From Amycolatopsis alba DSM 44262 (GTDB lineage Bacteria; Actinomycetota; Actinomycetes; Mycobacteriales; Pseudonocardiaceae), in assembly GCF_000384215.1 (NCBI RefSeq), contig NZ_KB913032.1, forward strand, positions 9,571,605 through 9,635,604: a stretch of DNA of 64,000 nt. Reading direction: 5' to 3'. Every line of letters starts with the position of its first letter. The first letter of the stretch is position 1. Below, piece by piece: positions 50,036 to 58,897 of this stretch. The translations under genes were made by a program, and so were the position numbers. The notes under the pieces were generated by a model. That model worked only from the letters and a program-made list of their open reading frames with translations. It was not told the DNA's origin and did not search any database.

Positions 50036-50473
50036 TTATGGTGCGCCGCGCGAGGCCCGCGTTGTGAGGCCGTCGACCATGCGCGCGAAGAAGTGCCCGA
50101 GGAACCGGCGGTAGAGCGCTCCGGTGCCGGGGATCTTGGGGACGAACGACGCGTGCCAGTGGATGTCGGTGCCGCCGAGCGCGGGCATGAGGTCGACGTA
50201 CGCGCGGTAGTCACGCAGTGGCATCCCCTTGCGCAGCGTGTACCCGAAGCGTTTGCCGGGTTCGAGCAAGATGACCTCTTCGCAGGCGTTGACGCCGTTA
50301 GTGCTGAAGACGCCGATGGCGCCGAGGCCGTTCTGATCGCCCTTCTCCAGGAGGCGGAACCTGCCCAGCGGGGACCAGTCGGGCCAGCGCTCGCGGTCCA
50401 CGAGGAGGGCGTAGACGGCTTCGGGACTCGCGCTGGTGTGGCCGTTCGCGGAAATGCGCTGGATCTTCCCCAT
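50036..50473 (-). CDS. SRPBCC (START-like) family protein
   Basis: 145 residues forming a Bet v1/START-like hydrophobic pocket: SPEAVYALLVDRERWPDWSP at the N-terminus and ALYRRFLGHFFARMVDGLT in the last helix. Members are polyketide cyclases, lipid carriers or stress proteins. AGAAGGAGAAC gives a clear ATG at 50473. In an operon with TetR. Confidence 0.85.
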   Translation of the reverse strand: MGKIQRISANGHTSASPEAVYALLVDRERWPDWSPLGRFRLLEKGDQNGLGAIGVFSTNGVNACEEVILLEPGKRFGYTLRKGMPLRDYRAYVDLMPALGGTDIHWHASFVPKIPGTGALYRRFLGHFFARMVDGLTTRASRGAP

Positions 50474-50519
50474 ACGTTCTCCTTCTTCCTCGGTCCGAGA
50501 GGGCAACTCCAGGCAGTAA

Positions 50520-50572
50520 GTCCCGAGCGCCACGTTCGAGACGATGAGCGTCCCAAGCGTGGCGCTCGGGAC
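50520..50572. repeat. 53-bp double-stem element, copy E (divergent)
   Basis: Exactly 53 bases with the 23-7-23 layout and the same GCCAC and GTGGC loops, but stems changed to GTCCCGAGC and GCTCGGGAC. The outer pair still matches perfectly, so the changes are compensated. It lies 44 bases after the CocE-like gene stop. Confidence 0.75.
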
Positions 50573-50615
50573 ACACTCACTGGGGTTCGTGGCGCGAACC
50601 ATCGCGTTCAGAGGA

Positions 50616-52403
50616 TTAAGTGCGGGAGACGACCGGGACCGAGAGCGAAGTGCCGTTCAGGTCGAAGGTCACCCGCGCACCGGGCGCGGGCAGCGCCGGG
50701 TCGAACATGTCCGCGTCGGTCCCGCCCAGGACGAGCGCCAGCCGGTGCCCCGCCGGGACGACGTGATCGAGGCTGCTCAACCGGAACGTCATCGTGTACG
50801 CCTTGCCGGGCACCAGCGGCTCGCCCCGCCACAGCGACCGGTGATGACCGAGATCCGCCCAGCCGGTCGCCACGATCTGCTTGTCCACGCTGGTCAGATC
50901 CGCGACGGTGTCGAGGAAGCAGCCGGTGTCCGCCGCGGTTCCCGCGCCCCAGCAGGAACGGCTCGTCAGGTCCTTGGTGCCCAGCGCGGGGAAGTGCGTG
51001 TTCCGCACGGTCGCGGGACCGTAGTCGACCAGCACCGCCCCGAGCCGCGCGCTCGGCTTGTCGGAACGGGCGGTCACCGTCACCGTGGCGGTCCCGGCGA
51101 TCCGGGTGTCCGAGCGCACGGGCTCACCTGCGAAGACGAGACGCTCCGGACTGGCCTGCGACGGGTTCTCCACCCACTGCGACGCACCTCGCGCCGGGTC
51201 GTCGGTCAGTGAAGCGGCACCAGCGGCGGGACGGTTCCCCAGCCCGCCGTCCGGGGAGGGCCACAAGGTGCGCGACTGCCCGGCAGGTGGCCACCGGCGT
51301 TCGTCGGTCCACCGGTCCGGGGTGTGCTCGATCCGGATCGCGGGTTCGGTCTCGACGCCGTTGCGGACGCCGAGCAGCCACCGGTCGAACCACCGGTGCA
51401 GGGTCTTCACGAACAGCGACCGGTCGAGGTCGAACGGGTCGACGTGCGCCGCCTGGTGCAGCCACGCCTTGCGCGGCACGCCGTACGCGTTCAGCGCCTC
51501 CCACCAGGGCCCGAACTGGATCGGGTTCACGTTGAGATCGTGGAAACCCATCGACGCGAAAACGCTTGCGTGCACCCTCCCGGTCTTCGCGACGTAGTCG
51601 AGCCCGCGCCAGTAGCCGTTGAAGTTCCCGTCCGTGCCCGCGCGCCGCGCGTTGTCGTCCTCGAACGGCTGGCACAGCTTCTGCGCCCGCTCGTTGTACA
51701 GACCCGGACCGCCCGCCCAGCCGAAGTACGCCCCGTCCGCGTTGTGGACCTCGTAGTACGAACTGACCCCCGCGATCGGCACGATCGTCTTGAGCCCGTC
51801 GATCCCGGACGCAGCCATCCCGATCGCCGTCGCCCCGTCCTGCGACTTCCCGATCGCCCCGACCGACCCGTTCGCCCAGCCCGCCCGGATCCGCTCCGGC
51901 CCGGACGGCGTCCGGAACGCGCTCGCGCGGCCGTTGAGCCAGTTCACGACGGCATTGCCGGAGGCGACGTCGTCGAAACACCCGGACGAGCGGTTGGTGC
52001 CCCCGATGTCGACCAGCACGACCGCGTACCCGCGCGGGACGAAGTAGTTGTCGTAGAACAGCGGGAACTGCGACGGCGTGCCGTCGGGGAGGTAGGTCTT
52101 CGGCTGGCGCTCGTTGCCGCGCCCGATCTTCTCGAAGTACGGGCTGACGTCCATGATCACCGGAACACCGGCGACCGGTTCCGACGGCCGGACGATGTCG
52201 GCGGCGACCCTGTCGACCTGGCCGTCGCGGTCGAGGTCCTGGCCGGTTTCCACCCAGGCGGTCTCCCGGATGGCCTTCTCGTAGGAGAACACCGGCGCGC
52301 TGACGCCGTCCCGCAGGACGAACGCGGGTGGTGACGCGATGGCAGGCGCGGCGGTGAGCAGCAGTGTCGCCACCACGGTGGCGGTCAAGATCTTCAGCCC
52401 CAT
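50616..52403 (-). CDS. Secreted CocE/NonD-type (S15-like) hydrolase
   Basis: 595 residues with a signal peptide (about 1-24, ending AIASPPAF). The alpha/beta-hydrolase core has the nucleophile in GKSQDG near residue 187 and the CDD region RRAGTDGNFNGYWRG. A C-terminal jelly-roll (X-Pro dipeptidyl-peptidase C-terminal type) ends VPVVSRT. Family members are X-Pro peptidases, cocaine esterase or acylases. The start is ATG 52403; the frame is open far upstream but that part is antisense to other genes. Confidence 0.88.
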   Translation of the reverse strand: MGLKILTATVVATLLLTAAPAIASPPAFVLRDGVSAPVFSYEKAIRETAWVETGQDLDRDGQVDRVAADIVRPSEPVAGVPVIMDVSPYFEKIGRGNERQPKTYLPDGTPSQFPLFYDNYFVPRGYAVVLVDIGGTNRSSGCFDDVASGNAVVNWLNGRASAFRTPSGPERIRAGWANGSVGAIGKSQDGATAIGMAASGIDGLKTIVPIAGVSSYYEVHNADGAYFGWAGGPGLYNERAQKLCQPFEDDNARRAGTDGNFNGYWRGLDYVAKTGRVHASVFASMGFHDLNVNPIQFGPWWEALNAYGVPRKAWLHQAAHVDPFDLDRSLFVKTLHRWFDRWLLGVRNGVETEPAIRIEHTPDRWTDERRWPPAGQSRTLWPSPDGGLGNRPAAGAASLTDDPARGASQWVENPSQASPERLVFAGEPVRSDTRIAGTATVTVTARSDKPSARLGAVLVDYGPATVRNTHFPALGTKDLTSRSCWGAGTAADTGCFLDTVADLTSVDKQIVATGWADLGHHRSLWRGEPLVPGKAYTMTFRLSSLDHVVPAGHRLALVLGGTDADMFDPALPAPGARVTFDLNGTSLSVPVVSRT

Positions 52404-52476
52404 CGTCCGAGTATCGCTTACAAAACCCGAACATTTCCCCCACATTCCCCGCATCTGCCCGCGCGAGGCTCTTCGC

Positions 52477-52848
52477 ATGCTGAAACACACCATCGCCGTC
52501 TGCCTCACCGCGGCCGGCCTCGTTGCCCTCGCCCCCGCTGCTTCGGCCCAGACTGCGCCCATCACGCTCAGCCCTGAGGAGTCGCAGCAGCTGTGCGCCG
52601 AATGGCTGCCCAAGCTCACCGAGCGCACCACGAAGCTCACGGACCGCATCAACGGCGGCCCCGAGATCCGCGGTTCCGTCGCTAACCTCAAAGCCAGGGC
52701 CGAGGACCAGCGCAAGAAGAACCACGCCGACACCGCCGACAGGCTCCAGAAGCGCGCCGACAAGCGCAGTGGACGGCTTCCCGAGCTCGCCGCGGCGAAG
52801 AAGAAGCTCGACGACTTCGCGGGCGCGCACTGCAAGGCGGGCAAGTGA
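52477..52848 (+). CDS. Small secreted helical protein
   Basis: 123 residues: signal peptide (about 1-24, cleavage after ASA), then a Lys/Arg/Glu-rich helical domain with two cysteines (QLCAEW and AHCKAG) likely forming a disulfide between the ends. It is similar in style to small actinobacterial hemophore-like or coiled-coil proteins, but no family can be named. The stop overlaps the next gene start (GTGA at 52845-52848). Confidence 0.75.
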   Translation: MLKHTIAVCLTAAGLVALAPAASAQTAPITLSPEESQQLCAEWLPKLTERTTKLTDRINGGPEIRGSVANLKARAEDQRKKNHADTADRLQKRADKRSGRLPELAAAKKKLDDFAGAHCKAGK

Positions 52849-53021
52849 AACGTCTCCTGACCGCGAGCCTCGCCGCGCTCGCGCTGTTCACCACGGCCGC
52901 GTGCACCGACGAGAAGCCGGCGTCGAGCCCGGCGCCCGGTTCGACGCCTGGCGAACTGAGCGACGTCCAGCGCACCCTCGACTCGATCGAGCAGGACATG
53001 GCAGGCGACCCGGCCCCGTGA
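52845..53021 (+). CDS. 58-residue lipoprotein
   Basis: GTG start overlapping the preceding stop. Signal peptide MKRLLTASLAALALF-like (first residue by GTG) with lipobox TTAAC (Cys near 20), followed by a Pro/Ser linker and one amphipathic helix (LSDVQRTLDSIEQDM). The clear lipobox and the coupling support a real gene. Function unknown; it ends 12 bases before the two-component regulator. Confidence 0.75.
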   Translation: MKRLLTASLAALALFTTAACTDEKPASSPAPGSTPGELSDVQRTLDSIEQDMAGDPAP

Positions 53022-53033
53022 CAGGATCTGCCG

Positions 53034-53723
53034 GTGACGACACAACCGGGACGCGGGCTGGTACTGGTCGTCGAGGACGACCCCGCGATCGCCGAACTCG
53101 CCTCGCTGTATCTGAAGCGGGACGGGTTCGGCGTCCAGGTCGAGGCGGACGGCGGCGCCGCGCTGGCCACGATCCGGCGGCTGCGCCCGGTCGCGATCGT
53201 CCTCGACATCGGACTGTCCGGAATGGACGGTATCGAGATCTGCCGGACGCTGCGCGCGACCGGCGACTGGACGCCGGTGCTGTTCGTGACCGCCCGCGAC
53301 GACGAACTGGACCGCTTGCTGGGCCTGGAGATCGGCGCGGACGACTATCTGACGAAACCGTTCAGCCCGCGTGAGCTCTCGGCCAGGGTCCGGACCGTCC
53401 TGCGCCGCGCCGCCGGAGCGGCACCGCCCGCCGAGACGTACACGGCGGGCGGTGTCCGCGTCGACGTCACCCAGCGCCGGGTCTGGGCCGCCGACACCGA
53501 GGTCCCGCTGACCTCGACCGAGTTCGACCTGCTCACCCACCTGGTGAAACGGCCGGGCCAGGTGTTCAGCCGCGAACAGCTGCTCAGTTCCGTCTGGGGT
53601 TACGCGGCTTCGGCGGGCACACGGACCGTCGACGTCCACATCGCCCAGCTGCGGGGGAAACTGGGCGGCCACAGTCCGATCAGGACGGTCCGCGGCATCG
53701 GCTACGCGGCGGACGCCGGATGA
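53034..53723 (+). CDS. OmpR/PhoB-family response regulator
   Basis: 229 residues: receiver domain (VVEDDPAIAEL; phosphoacceptor in IVLDIGLSGMDG near residue 61; K in LTKPF) and a C-terminal winged helix (LTSTEFDLLTHLVKRPGQVF, then WGYAASAGTRTVDVHIAQLR). The stop overlaps the kinase start as ATGA (53720-53723). Confidence 0.95.
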   Translation: MTTQPGRGLVLVVEDDPAIAELASLYLKRDGFGVQVEADGGAALATIRRLRPVAIVLDIGLSGMDGIEICRTLRATGDWTPVLFVTARDDELDRLLGLEIGADDYLTKPFSPRELSARVRTVLRRAAGAAPPAETYTAGGVRVDVTQRRVWAADTEVPLTSTEFDLLTHLVKRPGQVFSREQLLSSVWGYAASAGTRTVDVHIAQLRGKLGGHSPIRTVRGIGYAADAG

Positions 53724-55069
53724 GGCGCACGTCGCTCGCGCTGCGGATCACCGTGGTGTGCCTGGCGATCGCCGCGGTCGCGGTGGTGGTCGCCGGGCTG
53801 GTCGCGGCCCGGCTGATCCGCACCACCGGCACCGATGTGCTCCGGCAGTCACTCGCGGCGCAGGCGGACGTGGTCGCGAGCCAGCTCGACGAGACCGGGA
53901 TCGGCAACCGGCTCGGTGTCGGCAAGGTCGCGGAAGTCGTGCGCGGGCAAGGGATCGACGTCGTCGTCCGCCGTCCGAACGGGACGCTCGACGGGGCCGG
54001 GACGGTGGCGGCGATCGCCGCGGGCAAGACGGGGTTCACGCGCTCGGGCACGGTGCTCGTCGAAGGCCAGCAATACCTCGTCGAGGCCCGCGCTGTCGGC
54101 GGGAAAGGCGCCGCGTTCGCGCTCGTGCAATCGACGAAGACCGGTGAGGCGCGCGGACGGATGCTGGTGCGCAACACCGTCCTCGCCCTCGGCGCGGGAC
54201 TCGCGGTCGCCGCGATCGCCGGGCTGGTGCTCAGCCGGATGTTGTCCCGGCCGCTGCGCCGGGCCGCGTCGGTGGCGAACGGGATGCGGTCCGGGCGCCG
54301 TGACCTGCGGGTTCCCGTGGAAGGACCGTCCGAGGTCGCGGACGTGGCGAAGTCGGTCAACGAACTCGCCGACGCGCTCCAGTACAGCGAGGCGCGGCAA
54401 CGCGAGTTCCTGCTTTCGGTGTCGCACGAACTGCGGACGCCGCTGACCGCGGTCACCGGATTCGCCGAGGCGATCGGTGACGGCGTGGCCGAGGGCGAGG
54501 ACGCGCGCCGGGCCGGGCAGACCATCCACCGCGAGGCTGTCCGGCTGGAACGCCTGGTCAGCGACCTGCTGGAACTGGCGAGGCTCGGCGCCGACGAGTT
54601 CCGCCTCGACCCCGCGCGCCTGGACCTCGCCGCGCTCGTCGACGAATGCGCCGACGTCTGGCGGCTGCGCTGCGCTCAGCAGAACGTCACGCTGCTGGTC
54701 GAGCGGCCTGCCGGCGAGGTCCCGGTCATCGCCGATCCGCGGCGGCTCCGCCAGGTGGTCGACGGGCTGGCCGAGAACGCGCTGCGCGTGACACCGGCGG
54801 GCGCGCCGATCGTGTTCTCCCTGGTGGCGGCCGACGGGCAGGCGCGGCTGGCGGTGCGGGACGGCGGGCCCGGCCTGGCGCCGGAGGACTACCCGGTCGC
54901 GTTCGAACGCGGCGTGCTGAACAAGCGGTACCGCGACCGCCGTCCGGTCGGTTCGGGGATCGGGCTCGCGCTGGCCAACGGCCTGGTCACCCGCATGGGC
55001 GGGACGCTGACCGCCGGTCCGGCGCCGGAAGGCGGAGCGGCGTTCACCGTCGCATTCCGGTTAGGGTGA
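53720..55069 (+). CDS. Sensor histidine kinase with HAMP domain
   Basis: 449 residues: span 1 (about 9-32), an extracytoplasmic sensor of about 110 residues, span 2 (about 150-172), HAMP, then the HisKA helix (REFLLSVSHELRTPLTAVTG, His near 235) and ATPase domain (ENALRVTPAG; GSGIGLALANGLV). The regulator upstream is the partner. Followed 4 bases later by a LysR gene. Confidence 0.94.
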   Translation: MRRTSLALRITVVCLAIAAVAVVVAGLVAARLIRTTGTDVLRQSLAAQADVVASQLDETGIGNRLGVGKVAEVVRGQGIDVVVRRPNGTLDGAGTVAAIAAGKTGFTRSGTVLVEGQQYLVEARAVGGKGAAFALVQSTKTGEARGRMLVRNTVLALGAGLAVAAIAGLVLSRMLSRPLRRAASVANGMRSGRRDLRVPVEGPSEVADVAKSVNELADALQYSEARQREFLLSVSHELRTPLTAVTGFAEAIGDGVAEGEDARRAGQTIHREAVRLERLVSDLLELARLGADEFRLDPARLDLAALVDECADVWRLRCAQQNVTLLVERPAGEVPVIADPRRLRQVVDGLAENALRVTPAGAPIVFSLVAADGQARLAVRDGGPGLAPEDYPVAFERGVLNKRYRDRRPVGSGIGLALANGLVTRMGGTLTAGPAPEGGAAFTVAFRLG

Positions 55070-55073
55070 TCAC

Positions 55074-55982
55074 GTGGAGATGTTGCACCTGCGGTACTTC
55101 GTGGCCGTCGCCGAGGAACTGAACTTCTCCCAGGCGGCCAGGAAGCTGCACATGGCCGCCTCCCCGCTGAGCCAGCGGATCAAGGATCTCGAACACGAAC
55201 TCGGCCACAGGCTGTTCGACCGCAGCACGCACCATGTCACGCTCACGGCGGCGGGTTCCGCGCTGCTGCCGATCGCGCGGGACGTCCTCGACCAGGTCAA
55301 CGCGATTCCCTGGCGCTTGCAGGAAGCGGTGAAACCGCGGCGGAGCACCGTGTTCGTCGGTATGCCGGCCGGGGTGCACCCGGCCCTGCGGGAACGCGTC
55401 AAACGGCTCGAAGAACGCTGTCACGACCGGTTCGAGCTCAAACGCTGGCCGGGGACGACGCCGGATCTCCTCGCCGCGGTCCACGAGGGAAAGCTGGCGC
55501 TGTCACTGGTCCGGATGCCGGTCACCGATCCGGCGCTGGAGATCATTCCGGTGCAGGTCGAACGGCTCGGCGCCGTCGTCCCGGCCGACCGGTTCACCGG
55601 ACGGGAAACCGTCGACATCGCCGAATTGAGTGATCTGTCCTACATCCCGTCCGCCTCGGAGAGCATTCCGGCCTATTCGGACGACATGGACCGGAAATTG
55701 TCGAACGCGGGCATCAAGAAAAGACTCAAAGTCGGCGGAACCGAGTATTCGGGCATTTCCGAACTGGTGGCGAACGGGTCGTCGTTCTCGATCACCATGC
55801 TCGATCCGGCCAGCCCGATGCATCTGTTCCTTGTCGACGGCGCCACCATCCTGCCGTTCGCCGATTTCCGGCCCCAGCTGGAGACCGCGCTCGTCTGGCG
55901 ACGTGACCGCGCGGAAGACGGCGACCTGGCCGAGCTGGTCGCCGGGGTCCGCGAGATCTTCGCCGAGCCGCTTTCGACGTAG
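55074..55982 (+). CDS. LysR-family regulator
   Basis: 302 residues. N-terminal winged helix (LRYFVAVAEELNFSQAARKL, then ASPLSQRIKDLEHELG) and a periplasmic-binding-like effector domain. It starts 4 bases after the kinase stop, so it could share that operon, and it lies directly upstream of the acyl-CoA operon, which has a large inverted repeat at its promoter. It is the natural candidate to control that operon. Confidence 0.92.
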   Translation: MEMLHLRYFVAVAEELNFSQAARKLHMAASPLSQRIKDLEHELGHRLFDRSTHHVTLTAAGSALLPIARDVLDQVNAIPWRLQEAVKPRRSTVFVGMPAGVHPALRERVKRLEERCHDRFELKRWPGTTPDLLAAVHEGKLALSLVRMPVTDPALEIIPVQVERLGAVVPADRFTGRETVDIAELSDLSYIPSASESIPAYSDDMDRKLSNAGIKKRLKVGGTEYSGISELVANGSSFSITMLDPASPMHLFLVDGATILPFADFRPQLETALVWRRDRAEDGDLAELVAGVREIFAEPLST

Positions 55983-55993
55983 CGAGGGGCAAC

Positions 55994-56046
55994 GTTGCGA
56001 AAGCCACTTTCGCAACGTTGAAGGTTGCGAAAGTGGCTTTCGCAAC
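55994..56046. repeat. 53-bp double-stem element, copy D
   Basis: Same layout and loops as copies A-C, but every stem end reads GTTGCG/CGCAAC in place of GTCGCG/CGCGAC. All four positions changed together, so base pairing is kept. Both stems and the long outer stem are perfect. It starts 12 bases after the LysR stop. Confidence 0.85.
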
Positions 56047-56105
56047 CCTTCCAGCGGAGCCCAGGCTCCGATCACGACCACCACAACTCCGCCAATTCGG
56101 ACAAT

Positions 56106-56136
56106 GAATGGTATGACCACCCCGGTCATACCATTC
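56106..56136 (+). promoter_or_regulatory. Operator upstream of the acyl-CoA operon
   Basis: Perfect inverted repeat with 13-base arms (56106-56118 and 56124-56136) and a 5-base centre, 80 bases before the CaiB start. It contains T-N11-A spacings as used by LysR proteins, but its symmetry would also fit a TetR or GntR dimer. A possible -10, TAACTT, lies at 56175-56180. Confidence 0.65.
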
Positions 56137-56215
56137 TTCGTTTCTTGATCATTCCCTTTATCGCTATTCGCGCCTAACTTCGGTTGTAGAGCGAACAACG
56201 GCGAAGGGAAGCAAA

Positions 56216-57370
56216 ATGACTCAGACCGCCACCGGACCACTGGACGGCGTTCGCGTGATCGACCTCTCGACGGTCGTCATGGGCCCGTACGCCGCGCAGA
56301 TCCTCGGCGACCTCGGCGCCGACGTGATCAAGATCGAGTCGCCCGCCGACACCGTCCGGGTGGGCAAGTTCCGCACGACGCCGGGGATGACGCCGCTCAA
56401 CCTGAACGTGAACCGCAACAAGCGCAGCGTCGCCCTCAACCTCAAGGACGAGGAGCAGCGCGAGCAGGCGCTCGAGCTGATCGACACCGCCGACGTGCTG
56501 ATCACCAACATGCGACCGGGCGCGCTGAGCAGGCTCGGCATGAACTACGCCGACGTCGCCGCGCGCAACCCCGGCCTGGTCTACGCCCACGCCCAAGGCT
56601 TCCGCGGCGACTCCGATCGCGCGGGCCACGCCGCCTACGACGAGACCGTGCAGGCGTCGTCCGGCCTGGTCGACGTCGCGAATCGCGCGCTGGGCAAGCC
56701 GGTGTACCTGCCGACGATCATCGGCGACAAGGTCTCCTCCCTGACCATCGCCTACACCGTCCTCGCGGCGCTGGTGCACCGCGACAGGACCGGCGAAGGC
56801 CAGCGGGTCGAGATCCCGATGACCGACACGCTGATCGCGTTCAACCTGGTCGAACATCTCGCCGGACATGTCTTCGAGCCCGCCGAGGGCCCGACCGGTT
56901 TCGGTCCCTCGATGAACCCAGGGCATCAGGCCGTGCACACCAAGGACGGCATGGCCTGCGTGATCCCCTACAACCCGCAGAACTTCCGCGACTTCTTCCA
57001 CGCCGCCGGGCGGCCGGACCTGGCCGAGGACCCGCGGGTCAACGGCGACGCGATCGACGGCGCCGACCACGAGGCACTGGCCGCGATGATCGCCGAATGC
57101 GCACCGGCGCTGACCACCGCGGAGTGGACCGAAGTCTGCGCGAAGCACAGCATCCCGATGGCCCCGGTCCTCGAACTGGACAAGGCGCAGGACGACGACT
57201 ACGTCCGCGACGGTCACCTGCTCGACGTCGTCGAGCACCCGAGCGAGGGCTCGATCCGCACCATCGGCATCCCGGTGAACTTCTCCGCGACCCCCGGTTC
57301 CGTGCGGCGCCTGGCCCCTCTGCCGGGTCAGGACACCGAAGACGTCCTGCGCGAACTCGCCACCCGCTGA
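56216..57370 (+). CDS. CaiB/BaiF-family (class III) CoA-transferase
   Basis: 384 residues. The start (GVRVIDLSTVVMGPYAAQIL, then LGDLGADVIKIE) and GLVYAHAQGFRGD are typical. The catalytic aspartate is expected in the middle of the chain and fits the YDETVQASSG segment near residue 142. It would load CoA from one acid onto another, starting degradation of the operon's substrate. GAAGGGAAG precedes the ATG. First gene of a five-gene operon. Confidence 0.92.
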   Translation: MTQTATGPLDGVRVIDLSTVVMGPYAAQILGDLGADVIKIESPADTVRVGKFRTTPGMTPLNLNVNRNKRSVALNLKDEEQREQALELIDTADVLITNMRPGALSRLGMNYADVAARNPGLVYAHAQGFRGDSDRAGHAAYDETVQASSGLVDVANRALGKPVYLPTIIGDKVSSLTIAYTVLAALVHRDRTGEGQRVEIPMTDTLIAFNLVEHLAGHVFEPAEGPTGFGPSMNPGHQAVHTKDGMACVIPYNPQNFRDFFHAAGRPDLAEDPRVNGDAIDGADHEALAAMIAECAPALTTAEWTEVCAKHSIPMAPVLELDKAQDDDYVRDGHLLDVVEHPSEGSIRTIGIPVNFSATPGSVRRLAPLPGQDTEDVLRELATR

Positions 57371-57381
57371 AAGAAGAAGCC

Positions 57382-58149
57382 ATGAGCACCAACGAAGTAA
57401 GGACAGAACGGGTCGGCACCACGCTGCTGATCACGATCGACCGGCCGCAGGCCCGCAACGCGGTGAACGCCGCGGTCGCGGCAGGCCTGGCCGAAGCGCT
57501 GGACCTGGTGGAATCCGATCCTGGCCTGCGGGCCGGGGTCCTGACCGGCGCCGACGGCTCGTTCAGCGCCGGAATGGACCTCAAGGCGGCGCTGAAGGGC
57601 GAGTCACCGGACATCCCCGGTCGCGGGTTCGGCGGGCTGACCGAGGCCGGGTTGTCGAAGCCGCTGATCGCGGCCGTCGAAGGCTGGGCCATGGGCGGCG
57701 GGTTCGAACTGGCGCTGGGCTGCGACCTGATCGTCGCCGCCGAGGACGCGAAGTTCGGCTTGCCCGAGGTCAAACGCGGGCTGATCGCCGCCGGCGGCGG
57801 TGTGATCCGGCTGCCGAAGCGGATCCCGCATCACCTGGCGATGGAGTTCCTGCTCACCGGCGAGCCGATCGGTGCCGAACGCGCCGGGCGGCTGGGGCTG
57901 GTGAACCGGGTCGTCCCGAACGGCGAGGCCGCCGCCGTCGCGCTGCAACTGGCCGACCAGGTGGCCGCCAACGCTCCCCTGGCGCTGGCCCTGGTCAAGA
58001 AGATCGTCCGCGCGGCGGACGGCGTTCCCGACGCGCAAGCGTTTGCCACCCAGCGTTCGGCGATGCCGTCGCTGATGAAGTCGGCCGACGTCCGCGAGGG
58101 CATGCGGGCCTTTGCCGAACGCCGCGCTCCACAGTGGACTGGTGAGTGA
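57382..58149 (+). CDS. Enoyl-CoA hydratase/isomerase
   Basis: 255 residues of the crotonase fold: LITIDRPQARNAVNAAV, the oxyanion-hole segment GSFSAGMDLKA, and VEGWAMGGGFELALGCDLIVA. One catalytic glutamate is expected in LPEVKRGLIAAGGG and is present (PEVKRG). It would hydrate the enoyl-CoA made by the acyl-CoA dehydrogenase of this operon. Confidence 0.94.
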   Translation: MSTNEVRTERVGTTLLITIDRPQARNAVNAAVAAGLAEALDLVESDPGLRAGVLTGADGSFSAGMDLKAALKGESPDIPGRGFGGLTEAGLSKPLIAAVEGWAMGGGFELALGCDLIVAAEDAKFGLPEVKRGLIAAGGGVIRLPKRIPHHLAMEFLLTGEPIGAERAGRLGLVNRVVPNGEAAAVALQLADQVAANAPLALALVKKIVRAADGVPDAQAFATQRSAMPSLMKSADVREGMRAFAERRAPQWTGE

Positions 58150-58150
58150 A

Positions 58151-58897
58151 ATGAAGCAGCAAGAAGTCCTCCAGCACGTGACCACCCCGCTCACGAACCC
58201 GGCGTACGCGCCGGTGGTGCCCCGGTTCACGAACCGCGAGTACCTGAACATCGTCTACCGCACCGACGCCGACGCCCTGCGCGCCGTCGTGCCGGAGCCC
58301 CTGGAAATCGACGAGCCGCTGGTGCGGTTCGAGGTGATGAAGATGGGCGACGTCAGCGGATACGGGCCCTACACCGAGTCCGGGCAGGCGATCCCGGTGA
58401 ACTTCGAGGGCGAACGCGGCGAGTACCTGCACGCGATGTACCTCGACAACTTCCCGGCCACCGCGTCCGGCCGCGAGATCAGCGCCTATCCGAAAACCAT
58501 CGGCTCGCCGGGGCTGTTCGCCGAGAACGGCGCGCTCGTCGGGACCCTCGACTACGGCAGCCAGCGGGTCGCGACCGCGACCATGGGCTACAAGCACCAC
58601 CGGCTGGACGTCCGCGCGGCCGAAGCGCAGATCACCGTGCCGACGTTCATGCTCAAGACCATCCCGGACTACGACGGTTCGCCGCGGGTCTTCGAACTGG
58701 TCCGCACCGAGATCACCGATGTGGTGGTCAAGGAGGCGTGGACCGGGCCCGCGCGGCTGCAACTGTTCCAGCACGTCCTGGCCCCGCTCGCCGATCTCCC
58801 GGTGCTGGAGGTCGTGTCCGCGAGCCACATCCTCACCGACCTGACGCTCGCCCCGGTCAAGCCGGTCTTCGACTACCTGAAGGGAGCGCGGTCATGA
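58151..58897 (+). CDS. Acetoacetate decarboxylase family protein
   Basis: 248 residues. The catalytic-lysine region of acetoacetate decarboxylase is present as SAYPKTIGSPG near residue 118 (Lys), with the hydrophobic core strands (HAMYLDNFPATASGREI) before it. It may decarboxylate a beta-keto acid, but family members also include enzymes with other chemistry. Start at ATG 58151; GTG 58142 overlaps the hydratase stop and is possible. It is coupled to the next gene by ATGA (58894-58897). Confidence 0.88.
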   Translation: MKQQEVLQHVTTPLTNPAYAPVVPRFTNREYLNIVYRTDADALRAVVPEPLEIDEPLVRFEVMKMGDVSGYGPYTESGQAIPVNFEGERGEYLHAMYLDNFPATASGREISAYPKTIGSPGLFAENGALVGTLDYGSQRVATATMGYKHHRLDVRAAEAQITVPTFMLKTIPDYDGSPRVFELVRTEITDVVVKEAWTGPARLQLFQHVLAPLADLPVLEVVSASHILTDLTLAPVKPVFDYLKGARS

